Source of the DNA: Mesorhizobium neociceri
GTDB taxonomy: Bacteria > Pseudomonadota > Alphaproteobacteria > Rhizobiales > Rhizobiaceae
Direction of reading: 5' to 3'
NCBI RefSeq assembly: GCF_013520985.1
Contig: NZ_JACDTY010000006.1
Location: 62,001 to 126,000, forward strand
Length of the DNA: 64,000 bases
The notes under the pieces are model-generated. The model was not told the DNA's origin. It did no database searches and worked only from the letters and a program-made list of their open reading frames with translations. Shown here piece after piece: positions 28,461 through 37,439 of this stretch (position 1 is the first letter of the stretch; every line of letters begins with the position of its first letter). A program made the translations under genes and the position numbers.

Positions 28461-29267
28461 ATGCAAAGCTTGAAAATCCTGCTGCTCGGCGCCGCCATCG
28501 GATGCGGAGCAGCCCTGCCCGCCGCGGCTTCCTCTTCGGACTGGTACAACAGCGAAGGCGGCAAGGTGCGCCTGGTGACCTCAGGGAAGGCCGATGAGGA
28601 CGGGCGCATCCATGGCGTGCTCGACATTGCGCTCAAACCCGGCTGGAAGACCTATTGGCGCGATCCGGGCGATGCCGGCGTGCCGCCGCAGATCGATGTC
28701 TCGGCCAGCACCAACATCACCGATGCGGCATTTTCCTTCCCGCCGCCGCAGCGCCATGACGACGGCTACGGCAAATGGGCCGGCTACAACCATCCGGTTT
28801 CGCTGCCGGTGACATTCACCCTGTCGTCACCTGGGGATGCAGCCGTCATCGATGCCGACATCTTTCTCGGCATCTGCGAGACGATCTGCATTCCGGTGCA
28901 GACGCGGCTGAGCGTCGATCCCGCCGCCGATCCCGACAATGCCGAGGACGCGGCCCTGGTGAAGGCGGCCCTTGCCACCTTGCCCGCCCCTGCCAAGGCC
29001 GATTTCGGCATCAAGGTCCTGCCCGGCAACCATGAGACACTGGTCGTCGAGGCGACCTTTCCCGGCGATCCGGAGGCGGCGGATTTCTTCGTTGCCGGCG
29101 AACGCGACTATATGTTCGGCGCCCCGGCGCGCAGCGAAAAGGACGGCCGGCTGGTGTTTACCATTCCGATCCTCGACCGGCCGTCGACGACACCGACCGA
29201 TGGCGGGTTGTATTATACGCTGACAAGTGCGGAAGGCGCGGTCGAGGGCGTCTTGCCTTTCCCCTGA
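28461..29267 (+). CDS. Periplasmic DsbD-alpha-domain-like protein
   Basis: The 268-residue protein starts with a signal peptide (MQSLKILLLGAAIGCGAALP). The mature part (WYNSEGGKVRLVTSGKADED, LKPGWKTYWRDPGDAGVPPQ, GICETICIPVQTRLSV) is the immunoglobulin-like N-terminal domain of DsbD/ScsB proteins. Two cysteines of the CETIC motif fit a reducible pair. The membrane and C-terminal thioredoxin domains of full DsbD are absent, so it would need a partner to pass electrons. It sits 111 bases upstream of a peroxiredoxin gene in the same direction. Confidence 0.88.
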   Translation: MQSLKILLLGAAIGCGAALPAAASSSDWYNSEGGKVRLVTSGKADEDGRIHGVLDIALKPGWKTYWRDPGDAGVPPQIDVSASTNITDAAFSFPPPQRHDDGYGKWAGYNHPVSLPVTFTLSSPGDAAVIDADIFLGICETICIPVQTRLSVDPAADPDNAEDAALVKAALATLPAPAKADFGIKVLPGNHETLVVEATFPGDPEAADFFVAGERDYMFGAPARSEKDGRLVFTIPILDRPSTTPTDGGLYYTLTSAEGAVEGVLPFP

Positions 29268-29378
29268 TACGGAACCCGATCCAGGCTTTCCCTTGATCCA
29301 AGCGCTGTCGGCGGTTGCGGGAGATGCCTGATTTCGCTATCGCAAGAAACCTTCCCTGCTTTTCACACGAGGACCATC

Positions 29379-29855
29379 ATGACCATTGCCGTTGGCGACA
29401 AGCTGCCCGATGCGACCTTCAAGGAAATGACCGCCGACGGCGCCAAGGTGATCACCTCGGCCGAGATTTTTGCGGACAAGAAGGTCGTGCTGTTCGGCGT
29501 TCCCGGCGCCTTCACGCCGACCTGCAGCAACAACCATCTGCCGGGCTATCTCGAGAACCACGATGCCATCCTGGCGCGCGGCGTCGACACCATCGCCGTC
29601 GTCTCGGTCAACGACGCCCACGTCATGGGCGCCTGGGCGAATTTCACTGGCGGTGAAGGCAAGATCCTCTATCTCGCCGATGGCAATGGCGACTTCGCCA
29701 AGTCGGTCGGCCTCGATTTCGTAAGCAACGATATGGGGCTACGCTCGCGACGCTTTTCGATGATCGTCGACAATGGCAAGGTCACCGCGCTCAATGTCGA
29801 GACCAAGCCCGGTGTCGACACATCCGGTGCGGCTCACATTCTGAGCCAGCTCTAG
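29379..29855 (+). CDS. Peroxiredoxin (Prx5 type)
   Basis: The 158-residue protein keeps the catalytic region GVPGAFTPTCSNNHLPGY with the peroxidatic cysteine at residue 49, and the downstream arginine in SRRFSMIVDNGKV. It belongs to the Prx5/AHP1 atypical group that reduces hydrogen and organic peroxides with thioredoxin or glutaredoxin. A possible resolving cysteine further on is not visible, so it may be a 1-Cys enzyme. GAGGACC precedes the ATG. It may be co-transcribed with the DsbD-alpha-like gene. Confidence 0.94.
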   Translation: MTIAVGDKLPDATFKEMTADGAKVITSAEIFADKKVVLFGVPGAFTPTCSNNHLPGYLENHDAILARGVDTIAVVSVNDAHVMGAWANFTGGEGKILYLADGNGDFAKSVGLDFVSNDMGLRSRRFSMIVDNGKVTALNVETKPGVDTSGAAHILSQL

Positions 29856-29942
29856 ACCGCAGCCGCCGCGTCGGGTCATGCTCGCCATGGCCTGACCACG
29901 GCGCGCTTGCTGCCGGATTGCCTGCTTTGGGGGACATCGACG

Positions 29943-30422
29943 ATGTTTGACATCATCTGGCGCAGTGTTGCGATCGGCATCGGCGCCACGGTGCTGATGG
30001 ATCTCTGGGCGATGTTCCTGCATCTGGCGCTCGGCCAGCCACGACCGAACTGGGGGCCGCCCGGCCGCTGGGTCTGGCATCTTAGGGAAGGCAAGGTCTT
30101 CCACGATGATATCGCCCATGCCGCACCCTATGCGCATGAGCAGGCGCTGGGCTGGGGCTTCCACTATTTCACCGGCATCGTCTACGGCTTCATCCTGGTG
30201 GCGCTGGTGGGCAGGGCATGGCTGGACGCACCGACCTTCCTGCCGGCCTTCATCCTCGGTATGGTCACCATTGGCGCCGGCTGGTTCCTGCTGGCGCCTG
30301 GCATGGGCGCCGGCTGGGCCGCCTCAAAGCGCCCCAACCCGATGCAGATTCGCGCCTTCAACGTGATCTCGCACACGGTGTTCGCACTCGGCCTCTATGG
30401 CACGGCGCTGCTGATCCGTTAG
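29943..30422 (+). CDS. DUF2938 family membrane protein
   Basis: The 159-residue protein from ATG 29943 (GGGGGA eight bases upstream) has four hydrophobic segments (IGIGATVLMDLWAMFLHLAL, GIVYGFILVALVGRA, LPAFILGMVTIGAGWFLLAP, VISHTVFALGLYGTALLI). HAAPYAHEQALGWGFHYFTG and GWAASKRPNP are the conserved loops of DUF2938. Function unknown. It ends eight bases before the convergent hypothetical gene. Confidence 0.8.
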   Translation: MFDIIWRSVAIGIGATVLMDLWAMFLHLALGQPRPNWGPPGRWVWHLREGKVFHDDIAHAAPYAHEQALGWGFHYFTGIVYGFILVALVGRAWLDAPTFLPAFILGMVTIGAGWFLLAPGMGAGWAASKRPNPMQIRAFNVISHTVFALGLYGTALLIR

Positions 30423-30430
30423 GGACAACT

Positions 30431-31090
30431 CTATTCAGCGACGGCGCGCGGCTTCATCGCGGCGACAGTGTCGATGATCTCCTGACGCAGCGCGTCTTTC
30501 TCCGCCTCGAACTGCTCTCGTGTGATGCCCTGGCCGCCGGTGGCGGTGACACCGAATTCCTCCAGCGCGGATTCGTAGCGCGCCTTCCATCGGACCACGT
30601 GCCCGGTCACGGCCTGGGTGAGCGCTGGAACCGGGCCCGGATGAGCCGGCAGGCCGCATGACTGCGCGGTCCGCGCATCCGCCGCCAGCATGACGACGTT
30701 CCAATCGTCGAAGCCGATGAGATCCATCTGGGCATAAAGGAACGCCCCATGCTCGCCGTCCCAGATCGACTGGTGGATGACCAGAAAGGGCATGGCGCGG
30801 CAATAGTCGTGGCGTGCCGCCATCTCGGCGTTGAAGGCCTCGGTGCGTAGTTGAAGCCGGTACCTGGCCGCGGCGAAGAGAGCGATGTAGTCGTTCGCCG
30901 TGCGCATGATGTTGCGCTGGTCGTCCGGCGCGAAGCCGGCCTCACGCAGGAAGGAGCCGATCTTCGGATCGTCCCAGAGCTCCTTTGAGAAAACGCGCGT
31001 CACCCCGTCGCGATCCGGAGTCGGCCGCATCGTTTGTTTCAGCTCCGCAAAGCTTTGCTTGTCCTTGCCGAAAGTCCTGCGTCCGAACAT
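30431..31090 (-). CDS. Hypothetical soluble protein
   Basis: The protein has 219 residues from ATG 31090 (AAGGTG seven to twelve bases upstream); an in-frame TTG at 31111 would add seven. It has no signal peptide or membrane segment. The sequence is of ordinary composition with several helical stretches (LREAGFAPDDQRNIMRTAND, RLQLRTEAFNAEMAARHDYC, then a charged C-terminal helix LRQEIIDTVAAMKPRA). No family was recognised. Confidence 0.65.
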   Translation of the reverse strand: MFGRRTFGKDKQSFAELKQTMRPTPDRDGVTRVFSKELWDDPKIGSFLREAGFAPDDQRNIMRTANDYIALFAAARYRLQLRTEAFNAEMAARHDYCRAMPFLVIHQSIWDGEHGAFLYAQMDLIGFDDWNVVMLAADARTAQSCGLPAHPGPVPALTQAVTGHVVRWKARYESALEEFGVTATGGQGITREQFEAEKDALRQEIIDTVAAMKPRAVAE

Positions 31091-31186
31091 CGCCGCAACA
31101 CCTTGTGCCAAGTCGATTGCCGCAGTCTATCGCGGAAGGGTGAAATTGACTCTAATCCAAAGCCTACAATTGCTTGCTTCCGGCCA

Positions 31187-31774
31187 TCAATTGCCGTGGC
31201 CAGCCTTGTCGATCGGCCACCATCCGTGGACGACGCGACGCGCGCCGATGTCATAGGCGAAAAAGTTCCCACCTCCCGCCGGCTGGTCCGCCTCGCGGCT
31301 GATTTCGCGACCGCTGAGCGAGAGCAACAGCAGCGTTCCGACGCCGCCATGGCCGACGAAGGCAATATCGCCGCTGCGGGCGATCTCGAGCACCGTTTCG
31401 ACCTCGCGGACAATGCGCTGCTGGGCGTCGATGGCGCGTTCCCAGCCGCGGATGCTTTTGTGCGGGTTGGCGAAGAACTGGTCGGCGACCGCCTCAAACT
31501 CCGGCGGCGGCAGGAAGCCTGTAGCCGAGCGGTCGTTCTCATGCATGGCCTCCCTCACCTCGACCGCAAGGCCGAGATGCCTGGCGAGGATCTCGGCGGT
31601 TTCGATCGCTTTGCGCTCGGCCGACGACACGACACGCCGGATCGAGCCGACCCATGGCTGATCGAGCATGGCCAACGCCCTCGCCCGTCCGATCGCGGAC
31701 AGTCCCCACTCCGGCACGGGAACGTTGGCATCGATCTGAACCTGGGGATGGGTGATGTAGTATGCAGTCGGCAC
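31187..31774 (-). CDS. Histidine phosphatase superfamily protein with altered RHG motif
   Basis: The 195-residue protein has the phosphoglycerate-mutase-like order. The N-terminal motif is YYITHPQV, so the catalytic histidine is kept but the usual RHG triad is THP. The second arginine is in VVSSAERKAIETAE, a glutamate lies in VREAMHEND, and the second histidine is in DIAFVGHGGVG. Related rhizobial proteins starting ITHPEV are recalled from general knowledge, so the change may define a subfamily instead of decay. Substrate unknown. It ends the leftward run that begins at the cytochrome oxidase locus, 30 bases after rnhA. Confidence 0.85.
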   Translation of the reverse strand: MPTAYYITHPQVQIDANVPVPEWGLSAIGRARALAMLDQPWVGSIRRVVSSAERKAIETAEILARHLGLAVEVREAMHENDRSATGFLPPPEFEAVADQFFANPHKSIRGWERAIDAQQRIVREVETVLEIARSGDIAFVGHGGVGTLLLLSLSGREISREADQPAGGGNFFAYDIGARRVVHGWWPIDKAGHGN

Positions 31775-31804
31775 GGGTGAGATCTTCCTGCCGGTAGTCC
31801 GAAC

Positions 31805-32350
31805 TCAATAGCTCTGGGTCGAGCGCCGTGCCTTTGGGACCGACGGCTGCTTCTCGGATGCTGCCGGCTTCAGTGCCGCTGCAGGCTTCGGCGCGGCAGG
31901 TTTGGCCGAGCCGTTCTTGAACGGCGCCATACCTTCCCGCGCGAGCTCATCGGCGCGTTCGTTTTCGGTGTGGCCGGCATGGCCCTTGACCCAGTTCCAC
32001 GTCACCTTGTGGCGCCGGTTGGCCTCGTCGAGCGCCTGCCACAGCTCACCGTTCTTGACCGGCTTCTTGTCGGCGGTCTTCCAGCCGTTCTTCTTCCAGC
32101 CATGGATCCACTTGGAAATGCCGTCCATGACATATTTGCTGTCGGTATGAAGTTCGACCGAGCAACGTTCCTTCAGCGCGTTCAGCGCCGAAATGGCGGC
32201 CAGCAATTCCATGCGGTTGTTGGTGGTCTCGGCCTCGCCACCCGACAGTTCCTTGGTCTTGCCGTTGAAGCGCAGGATCGCGCCCCAGCCGCCGGGACCC
32301 GGATTGCCCGAGCAGGCGCCGTCGGTGAAGATTTCAACCTGCTTGATCAT
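31805..32350 (-). CDS. rnhA: Ribonuclease HI
   Basis: The 181-residue protein has a complete RNase HI core. [20 protein letters not shown] carries the first catalytic aspartate (D10), [10 protein letters not shown] the glutamate, [12 protein letters not shown] the second aspartate and [20 protein letters not shown] the histidine and last aspartate. It cleaves RNA in RNA-DNA hybrids. A 35-residue Ala/Pro/Lys-rich tail (after about residue 147) is additional to the E. coli enzyme and probably flexible. The ATG overlaps the thrB stop by four bases, so the two are translationally coupled. Confidence 0.96.
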   Translation of the reverse strand: MIKQVEIFTDGACSGNPGPGGWGAILRFNGKTKELSGGEAETTNNRMELLAAISALNALKERCSVELHTDSKYVMDGISKWIHGWKKNGWKTADKKPVKNGELWQALDEANRRHKVTWNWVKGHAGHTENERADELAREGMAPFKNGSAKPAAPKPAAALKPAASEKQPSVPKARRSTQSY

Positions 32351-33309
32351 GTCAGTCCGTATTCCGAAGGAGACCTGATCGCGCGGTGGAAGCGCATGCG
32401 GCGGATATATTCGGTCGGATCGCGCTTCATGACCAGCCCGCCGTCAGGAACGGTCAGCCAGTCATAGAGCCGGGTCAGCATGAAGCGCAGCGCCGAGCCG
32501 CGCGCCAGAATCGGCAGCGCCGCCTTCTCGGCATCACTCAAAGGCCGCACGCTCTGATAGCCGGCCAACAGCGCCGTGCCCTTGGTGAGGTTGAAGGAGA
32601 AATCCTTCTCGAAACACCAGGCGTTGAGACAGGTGGCGACGTCATAGGCGTAGAGGTCGTTGCAGGCGAAATAGAAGTCGATGAGGCCGGACAGTTTCTC
32701 GCCGAGGAAGAAGACATTGTCCGGGAACAGGTCGGCATGGATGATGCCTGCAGGCAGGCCCTGCGGCCAATGCCGTTCGAAATCGGCGAAATCGGCATCG
32801 ACCTCGGCCGCCAATCCCGGCTCGACCTCATCGGCACGGTCGTGCGAGTCGTTCCAGAGCTTGCGCCAACCATCGATGGCGAGCGCGTTGTCGCGGGTCA
32901 TCGCAAAATCCTGGCCGGCCAGATGCAGGGCCGCCAGCGCCCTGCCGACCTCGCCGCAATGCGCCGCTGTCGGCCGCCGCAGCGACAGGCCTTCAAGGAA
33001 GGTGATGATGACCGCCGGTCGGCCGGCCAGCGTGCCGATGACGGTGCCGTCATACGCGGTCACCGGCAGCGGGCAGGAAATGCCTTTGCGAGCGAGATGG
33101 CCCATCAGGCCGAGGAAGAACGGCAGGTCGGCCTTGTCGACGCGCTTCTCGTAGAGCGTCAATATGTAGGCGCCGCTCGATGTGTGCAGCAAAAAGTTCG
33201 AATTCTCGGTGCCTTCGGCGATCCCCTTGTAGGACAAGAGTTCGCCGACCGGATAAGCCTTGAGGAACGCGCCGAGTTCGCCCTCGTTGACATCGGTGTA
33301 GACCGCCAT
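32347..33309 (-). CDS. thrB: Homoserine kinase (ThrB, aminoglycoside-phosphotransferase fold)
   Basis: The 320-residue kinase belongs to the alphaproteobacterial ThrB class with the choline kinase/APH fold, not the GHMP fold of E. coli. [20 protein letters not shown] is the family start. The catalytic loop is [15 protein letters not shown] and the metal-binding aspartate is in [13 protein letters not shown]. It phosphorylates homoserine, the step before ThrC. It lies between ispH (seven bases upstream) and rnhA (four-base overlap). Confidence 0.95.
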   Translation of the reverse strand: MAVYTDVNEGELGAFLKAYPVGELLSYKGIAEGTENSNFLLHTSSGAYILTLYEKRVDKADLPFFLGLMGHLARKGISCPLPVTAYDGTVIGTLAGRPAVIITFLEGLSLRRPTAAHCGEVGRALAALHLAGQDFAMTRDNALAIDGWRKLWNDSHDRADEVEPGLAAEVDADFADFERHWPQGLPAGIIHADLFPDNVFFLGEKLSGLIDFYFACNDLYAYDVATCLNAWCFEKDFSFNLTKGTALLAGYQSVRPLSDAEKAALPILARGSALRFMLTRLYDWLTVPDGGLVMKRDPTEYIRRMRFHRAIRSPSEYGLT

Positions 33310-33316
33310 GGGCTGT

Positions 33317-34327
33317 TCACGCGGCTCCGTTGACGAAGGCCATGTCGGCCCGCGTCAGTTCGACATCGCGCAGAACCCGCATGACTGGAAAATCCTCCGT
33401 TTCGGTCGCCGTGATCGCGAGATCGATGGTCACCTCGAAGCGCTGGCGGAAGGCATCGATGATCTCGTCGACAATGATCTCCGGCGCCGACGCGCCGGCC
33501 GACAGGCCGAGCGTCGAAATGTTGGTGATGTCATTCCACGGAATTTCGGCGGCGCGCTGTACGAGAAGCGACATGGTGGCGCCGGCGCGCTCCGCCACTT
33601 CGACAAGACGGCGCGAATTGGAGGAATTGGGCGCACCGACGATCAGATAGAGATCGGCGCCGGCGGCGGTTTCCTTGACCGCTTCCTGGCGGTTGGTGGT
33701 GGCGTAGCAGATCGATTCGGCGGCCGGCGCATGCAGTTGCGGGAAGCGCTCCTGCAGCGCCCGGATGATGCCGGCGGTGTCCTCGACCGACAGCGTCGTC
33801 TGGGTGACGAAGCCGAGCGCCTCAGGGTTGACCGGCGCAAAGGTTCCGGCGTCGGCTTCGGTCTCGATCAGCGTGACGGCGCCTTCCGCCAGCTGGCCCA
33901 TCGTGCCGATCACCTCCGGGTGCCCGGCATGGCCGATCAGAAGCACGTGGCGGCCGAGCCGCTGATGGCGCATCGCCTGCTTGTGCACCTTCGACACCAG
34001 CGGGCAGGTGGCGTCGAGATAAAAGAGTTCGCGCGCCTGGGCGTCGGCCGGGACCGATTTCGGCACGCCGTGGGCGGAGAAGACAACCGGCGACTTGCGA
34101 TGCTCGGCCGGGATCTCCGAGAGTTCCTCGATGAACACCGCGCCGAGGCTTTGCAGGCCCTCGACGACATAGCGGTTGTGCACGATCTCGTGGCGGACAT
34201 AGACCGGCGCGCCGTATTTCTTCAGCGCCAGCACGACGATCTGGATGGCGCGGTCGACGCCGGCGCAAAAGCCGCGCGGCTGGCAGAGCCGGATCGTCAG
34301 AGGAGGCTTGGTCTTGGTGTGAAGCAT
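33317..34327 (-). CDS. ispH: 4-hydroxy-3-methylbut-2-enyl diphosphate reductase
   Basis: The 336-residue iron-sulfur enzyme makes IPP and DMAPP, the last step of the MEP isoprenoid pathway. Its three cluster cysteines are visible in [26 protein letters not shown] and [30 protein letters not shown] and [16 protein letters not shown] are further family motifs. dxs, the first enzyme of the same pathway, is also in this window (46678-48591) but in another unit. It is followed at seven bases by thrB. Confidence 0.97.
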   Translation of the reverse strand: MLHTKTKPPLTIRLCQPRGFCAGVDRAIQIVVLALKKYGAPVYVRHEIVHNRYVVEGLQSLGAVFIEELSEIPAEHRKSPVVFSAHGVPKSVPADAQARELFYLDATCPLVSKVHKQAMRHQRLGRHVLLIGHAGHPEVIGTMGQLAEGAVTLIETEADAGTFAPVNPEALGFVTQTTLSVEDTAGIIRALQERFPQLHAPAAESICYATTNRQEAVKETAAGADLYLIVGAPNSSNSRRLVEVAERAGATMSLLVQRAAEIPWNDITNISTLGLSAGASAPEIIVDEIIDAFRQRFEVTIDLAITATETEDFPVMRVLRDVELTRADMAFVNGAA

Positions 34328-34394
34328 GAATCCGGGCCGGTTGTTCAGAGGCGAAATGAGGTGTGCACCCCTGCCCTGTCAAGGGCAGCTGACA

Positions 34395-35150
34395 TCATTC
34401 GGCTTTTGCCGGACAGCGCAGCCTGATGATCAGAACCGCCGCAAGGGCGGCTGCCAGGCCATACCAGGTGAAGGCATATTGCAAATGAGAGTTCGGCAGA
34501 TCGATGATGGTGACACCACCGACAGGCAGCCCGCCAGGGTTCGGCGTCTTGTCGGCGTCGATGAAGATCGGCACGAGCGGGGCACCGGCCGGCAGGCCGG
34601 CGCTCGCCGCCATGACGTCGCGGTCCTTCCAGTAGAAGATGTTCTTGGCCACGTCATTGTCGGGCAGCATCATCGACGGCTTGGCCGGCAGCGGATTGCG
34701 CGCCAGCCCGGTGACCGTGACCTTGCCCGTCACCTGGCCTTGCGGGCGCCTGGCGGCATCCTTGAGATCATAGGGCACGAAGCCGCGGTTGATCAGCACG
34801 AAGCGGCCATCGTCGAGCGCCAGCGGCGTGTAGACATTGAAGCCGGCGTCACCGTCCCAGGTGGCGTAGAAATGCCGCTCGCCAGAGTGCAGGAACGTGC
34901 CGCTGACGGTTACCGGCGTGTAGTCGACATCGCCGGTGGCGGCGAATTCCTTCTCGACGTCCACCAGCGGCCGCGGCGCAGAGTGCGTGCGCTGGTCGAT
35001 GGTCGCCAGCAGGTCTTCCTTTGAGTGCAGGCGCTGCATCTGCCAGGTGCCGAGCCCCAGCAGGATGACGAACAGCACCAGGCAGAGGCCGAGCAGCAAC
35101 GCCGTCTTCGGCCGCGAACGGCCGGCGGTTTTCGCCAACGCCTTGCTCAT
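34395..35150 (-). CDS. SURF1 family cytochrome oxidase biogenesis protein
   Basis: The 251-residue protein has the two-helix SURF1 layout: an N-terminal span (TALLLGLCLVLFVILLGLGT followed by WQMQRLHSKEDLL) and a C-terminal span (YAFTWYGLAAALAAVLIIRL), with a periplasmic domain between (VTVSGTFLHSGERHFY, VLINRGFVPYDLKD, PNSHLQYAFTWYG). It helps insert heme a into subunit I of aa3 oxidase. The start ATG 35150 overlaps the DUF983 stop, so the two are coupled. The longer frame upstream is an antisense-like extension through the DUF983 gene and is rejected. Confidence 0.93.
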   Translation of the reverse strand: MSKALAKTAGRSRPKTALLLGLCLVLFVILLGLGTWQMQRLHSKEDLLATIDQRTHSAPRPLVDVEKEFAATGDVDYTPVTVSGTFLHSGERHFYATWDGDAGFNVYTPLALDDGRFVLINRGFVPYDLKDAARRPQGQVTGKVTVTGLARNPLPAKPSMMLPDNDVAKNIFYWKDRDVMAASAGLPAGAPLVPIFIDADKTPNPGGLPVGGVTIIDLPNSHLQYAFTWYGLAAALAAVLIIRLRCPAKAE

Positions 35151-35533
35151 TGCTCGTGGTCCAGCCGGCCTTCGGCCGCCTTGTTGGCGTATTGCAGCGT
35201 CAGCAGCACGCCCTTGATCAGCCTGAGCGCCGTCAGGCACAGCGCCACCGCCAGAGGTATCCAGAGGATGAAATGCAGCCAGAGCGGCGGGCTCAGCGTC
35301 ACTTCCACCCACAGCGCCAGCCCGACGATGATGAAGCCGATGATCAGGATGACGAACACGGCCGGACCATCGCCGGCATCGGCATAGGAATAGTCGAGGC
35401 CGCAATTCATGCAGCGCTTGCCGACGGTCAGGAAGCCGGAGAACAGCCGCCCTTCGCCGCAACGCGGACAGCGGCCGTGCAGGCCGGCCGAAATCGGCTC
35501 GACGGGTGGCCAGATCGCTTTGTCTTCGCTCAT
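35147..35533 (-). CDS. DUF983 family protein
   Basis: The 128-residue protein has a zinc-ribbon-like N-terminus with two CxxC pairs (GRCPRCGEGRLFSGFLTVGK then CMNCGLDY) followed by two transmembrane helices (PAVFVILIIGFIIVGLALWV and WLHFILWIPLAVALCLTALR). DUF983 is found in alphaproteobacterial cytochrome oxidase loci next to SURF1 and is probably an assembly factor, but the biochemical role is unproven. The ATG is four bases past the stop of a broken L,D-transpeptidase reading frame. Confidence 0.9.
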   Translation of the reverse strand: MSEDKAIWPPVEPISAGLHGRCPRCGEGRLFSGFLTVGKRCMNCGLDYSYADAGDGPAVFVILIIGFIIVGLALWVEVTLSPPLWLHFILWIPLAVALCLTALRLIKGVLLTLQYANKAAEGRLDHEQ

Positions 35534-35536
35534 GCT

Positions 35537-35656
35537 CTACGGCTCGATTTCAATCGGCGTTCCGTCCGGCACCATAGTCCAGATTTCATCCATGTCGGAG
35601 TCGGTAACCGCAATGCAGCCATCGGTCCAGTCGACCAATTGAAGCAGCCAGCCCCA
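35537..35656 (-). pseudogene. 3' remnant of an L,D-transpeptidase (YkuD) gene
   Basis: A 39-codon reading frame between an in-frame TGA (35659-35657) and the TAG at 35539-35537 encodes VDWTDGCIAVTDSDMDEIWT, then MVPDGTPIEIEP. The sequence DWTDGCIAVT is the active-site end of the YkuD catalytic motif (GC), and the following helix and PIEIEP ending match the C-terminus of that family. There is no start and no catalytic histidine region in the neighbourhood, so only the last quarter of the domain is left. It is in the same direction as the DUF983 gene. Confidence 0.7.
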
Positions 35657-35699
35657 TCAGCCGAAACCGTAAGCTATGGATGGGCGCCAAAAAGAAGAA

Positions 35700-35725
35700 A
35701 GGCGGCCGCATTGCCGCGGCCGCCT
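35700..35725 (-). terminator. Intrinsic terminator of the cta operon
   Basis: AGGCGGCCGC and GCGGCCGCCT (35700-35709 and 35716-35725) form a perfect 10-base stem with a six-base loop. On the minus strand it is followed by TTCTTCTTTTT. It lies 39 bases after the ctaE stop and before the L,D-transpeptidase remnant, so it separates ctaCDBGE from DUF983-SURF1. Confidence 0.85.
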
Positions 35726-35763
35726 CTCTGATTCCTTGGGCGCTGATCCCCCGATGAAAGCCG

Positions 35764-36645
35764 TCAGTGGCCTTCGATTAGCGCGCCGGACGATCCCCAG
35801 ACATAGATCGCGCTGAACAGGAACAGCCAGACCACGTCGACAAAGTGCCAGTACCAGGCGGCGGCCTCGAAGCCGAAATGCTGCTTGGGGGTGAAGTCGC
35901 CCTTCATCGCGCGGATCAGGCAGACAGCCAGGAAGATGGTGCCGATGATGACGTGGAAGCCATGGAAGCCCGTCGCCATGAAGAAGGTGGCGCCATAGAT
36001 GGAATCCTTGAAGCCGAACGGCGCGTGTATGTACTCATAGGCCTGCACCATGGTGAACAGCATGCCGAGGCCGACCGTCAGCACCAGGCCATTGATCAGC
36101 CCCTTGCGGTCGCCATGGATGAGCGAATGATGCGCCCAGGTGACCGTGGTGCCCGACAAAAGCAGGATGATGGTGTTGTAAAGCGGCAGATGGAAGGGAT
36201 CGAGGACTTCGAGACCCTTCGGCGGCCAGACGCCGCCGGTAAAGGCGGTGCGGGCATATTGCTGCGCTTCGCTCGGAAACAGGCTGGCGTCGAAATAGGC
36301 CCAGAACCAGGCGACGAAGAACATCACTTCCGAAGCGATGAACATGATCATGCCGTAGCGCAGATGCAACGACACGACACGCGTGTGGTGGCCCTCATGC
36401 GCTTCCTTGATGGTGTCGGACCACCAGGCGAACATGGTGTAGAGGACGATGATCAGGCCGACGAAGAACAGCCACGGATTGGCGATGTTGTGGCCAAAGA
36501 TCGGAAAATCGCCGTTCTTGAGATACTGCATCCAGGCAACGCCGCCGACGGCGGTCACCAGCGCGCCGATGGAACCCAGGAAGGGCCATGGGCTCGGGTT
36601 GACGAGATGGTAGTCGTGTTGTGGTTTTGCGTGCGCGTCGGCCAT
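35764..36645 (-). CDS. ctaE: Cytochrome c oxidase subunit III
   Basis: The 293-residue protein has the seven-helix plan of subunit III with the family blocks [60 protein letters not shown] and [24 protein letters not shown] sequence (here [19 protein letters not shown]), ending [20 protein letters not shown]. It stabilises subunit I and lipids and helps proton uptake in the aa3 oxidase of the inner membrane. It is the last gene of the cta run, one base after ctaG, followed by a strong terminator. Confidence 0.97.
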   Translation of the reverse strand: MADAHAKPQHDYHLVNPSPWPFLGSIGALVTAVGGVAWMQYLKNGDFPIFGHNIANPWLFFVGLIIVLYTMFAWWSDTIKEAHEGHHTRVVSLHLRYGMIMFIASEVMFFVAWFWAYFDASLFPSEAQQYARTAFTGGVWPPKGLEVLDPFHLPLYNTIILLLSGTTVTWAHHSLIHGDRKGLINGLVLTVGLGMLFTMVQAYEYIHAPFGFKDSIYGATFFMATGFHGFHVIIGTIFLAVCLIRAMKGDFTPKQHFGFEAAAWYWHFVDVVWLFLFSAIYVWGSSGALIEGH

Positions 36646-36646
36646 A

Positions 36647-37291
36647 TCAACCCCCGAGATTTGCTTCGGTATCTGAAACTTTGGTGGTGGTGTCCGGCGC
36701 CGACAAGGCGACCGGTTTGTTCTTTTCGACCGGAAACATGGTGTAGGACAGGGTGATCGTCTTCAAGTCCTTCAGTTCCGGCACGTTGACGATATCAGGA
36801 TCCACATAGAACACGACCGGCATGTCCAGCGTCTCGCCGGGCTTCAGCGTCGTGTCGGTAAAGCAGAAACACTCCACCTTGTTGAAGTATGGGCCTGCCA
36901 GTTCCGGCTGCACGTTGAAGGTGGCGCGGCCGGTGATGGCGCGGTCGAATTTGTTGGTGGCGCTGTAATGCGCTTGCGTGGTCTCGCCGATCTTGATGGT
37001 GACCGAGCGGGCGACCGGCTGGAACTGCCAGGGAATGCCGTTGGTGTTGGCGTCGAAGCGGACGGTGATGTCGCGGTCGAGCACGCGGCCGGCATATTGC
37101 TTTTCGGCGCGCTGCGTGGTGCCGCCATAACCGGTGGCCTGGCAGAACATCTTGTAGAGCGGCACGGCAGCGTAGGCCATGCCGATCATGCCGCCGAAGA
37201 AGGCAACGCAAACAGCGGCGACGACGCGGTTGGTGTTCTTCTTTTTGGGATCGGTCACGGTCTGGCGGGTCATCATCGGCCTCACATTCAT
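36647..37291 (-). CDS. ctaG: Cytochrome c oxidase assembly protein CtaG (Cox11)
   Basis: The 214-residue protein has one N-terminal helix ([20 protein letters not shown]) and a periplasmic beta domain with the copper-binding [11 protein letters not shown] (CxC) and [10 protein letters not shown]. It delivers copper to the CuB site of subunit I. The ATG at 37291 overlaps the stop of the small upstream gene as ATGA, so translation is coupled; alternatives at 37276 or 37273 also exist. A third conserved cysteine lies near the helix end (KMFCQATGY). Confidence 0.95.
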   Translation of the reverse strand: MNVRPMMTRQTVTDPKKKNTNRVVAAVCVAFFGGMIGMAYAAVPLYKMFCQATGYGGTTQRAEKQYAGRVLDRDITVRFDANTNGIPWQFQPVARSVTIKIGETTQAHYSATNKFDRAITGRATFNVQPELAGPYFNKVECFCFTDTTLKPGETLDMPVVFYVDPDIVNVPELKDLKTITLSYTMFPVEKNKPVALSAPDTTTKVSDTEANLGG

Positions 37292-37437
37292 CCGGTATGG
37301 CCGAATTTCACGATGGTCGCGGCATAGAAGATGACGACCAGCACCGCCAGGGCCACGCCGATGGCCGCCGAACGGTTGCGACGCGCCTTCTTCTGGCTCT
37401 CGGTCAGCGTGACCAGTTCAAGCTTCTTGTCGATCAT
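37288..37437 (-). CDS. Small single-span protein of the cta operon (CoxF-like)
   Basis: The 49-residue product (start ATG 37437, GGTGGAG seven bases upstream; ATG 37443 would add two residues) begins [20 protein letters not shown] and has one transmembrane segment ([20 protein letters not shown]). It sits between ctaB and ctaG and overlaps both by a few bases: the upstream ATG lies in ATGA with the ctaB stop, and its own TGA lies in ATGA with the ctaG start. Small proteins called CoxF occupy this place in many alphaproteobacterial oxidase operons. The gene is too short for common gene finders. Confidence 0.85.
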   Translation of the reverse strand: MIDKKLELVTLTESQKKARRNRSAAIGVALAVLVVIFYAATIVKFGHTG

Positions 37438-37439
37438 GG

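Noticed and set aside
34395..35462. SURF1 read as a 355-codon protein
   Set aside because: The first 104 codons overlap the DUF983 gene in another frame and look like shadow sequence. The family start is at 35150.
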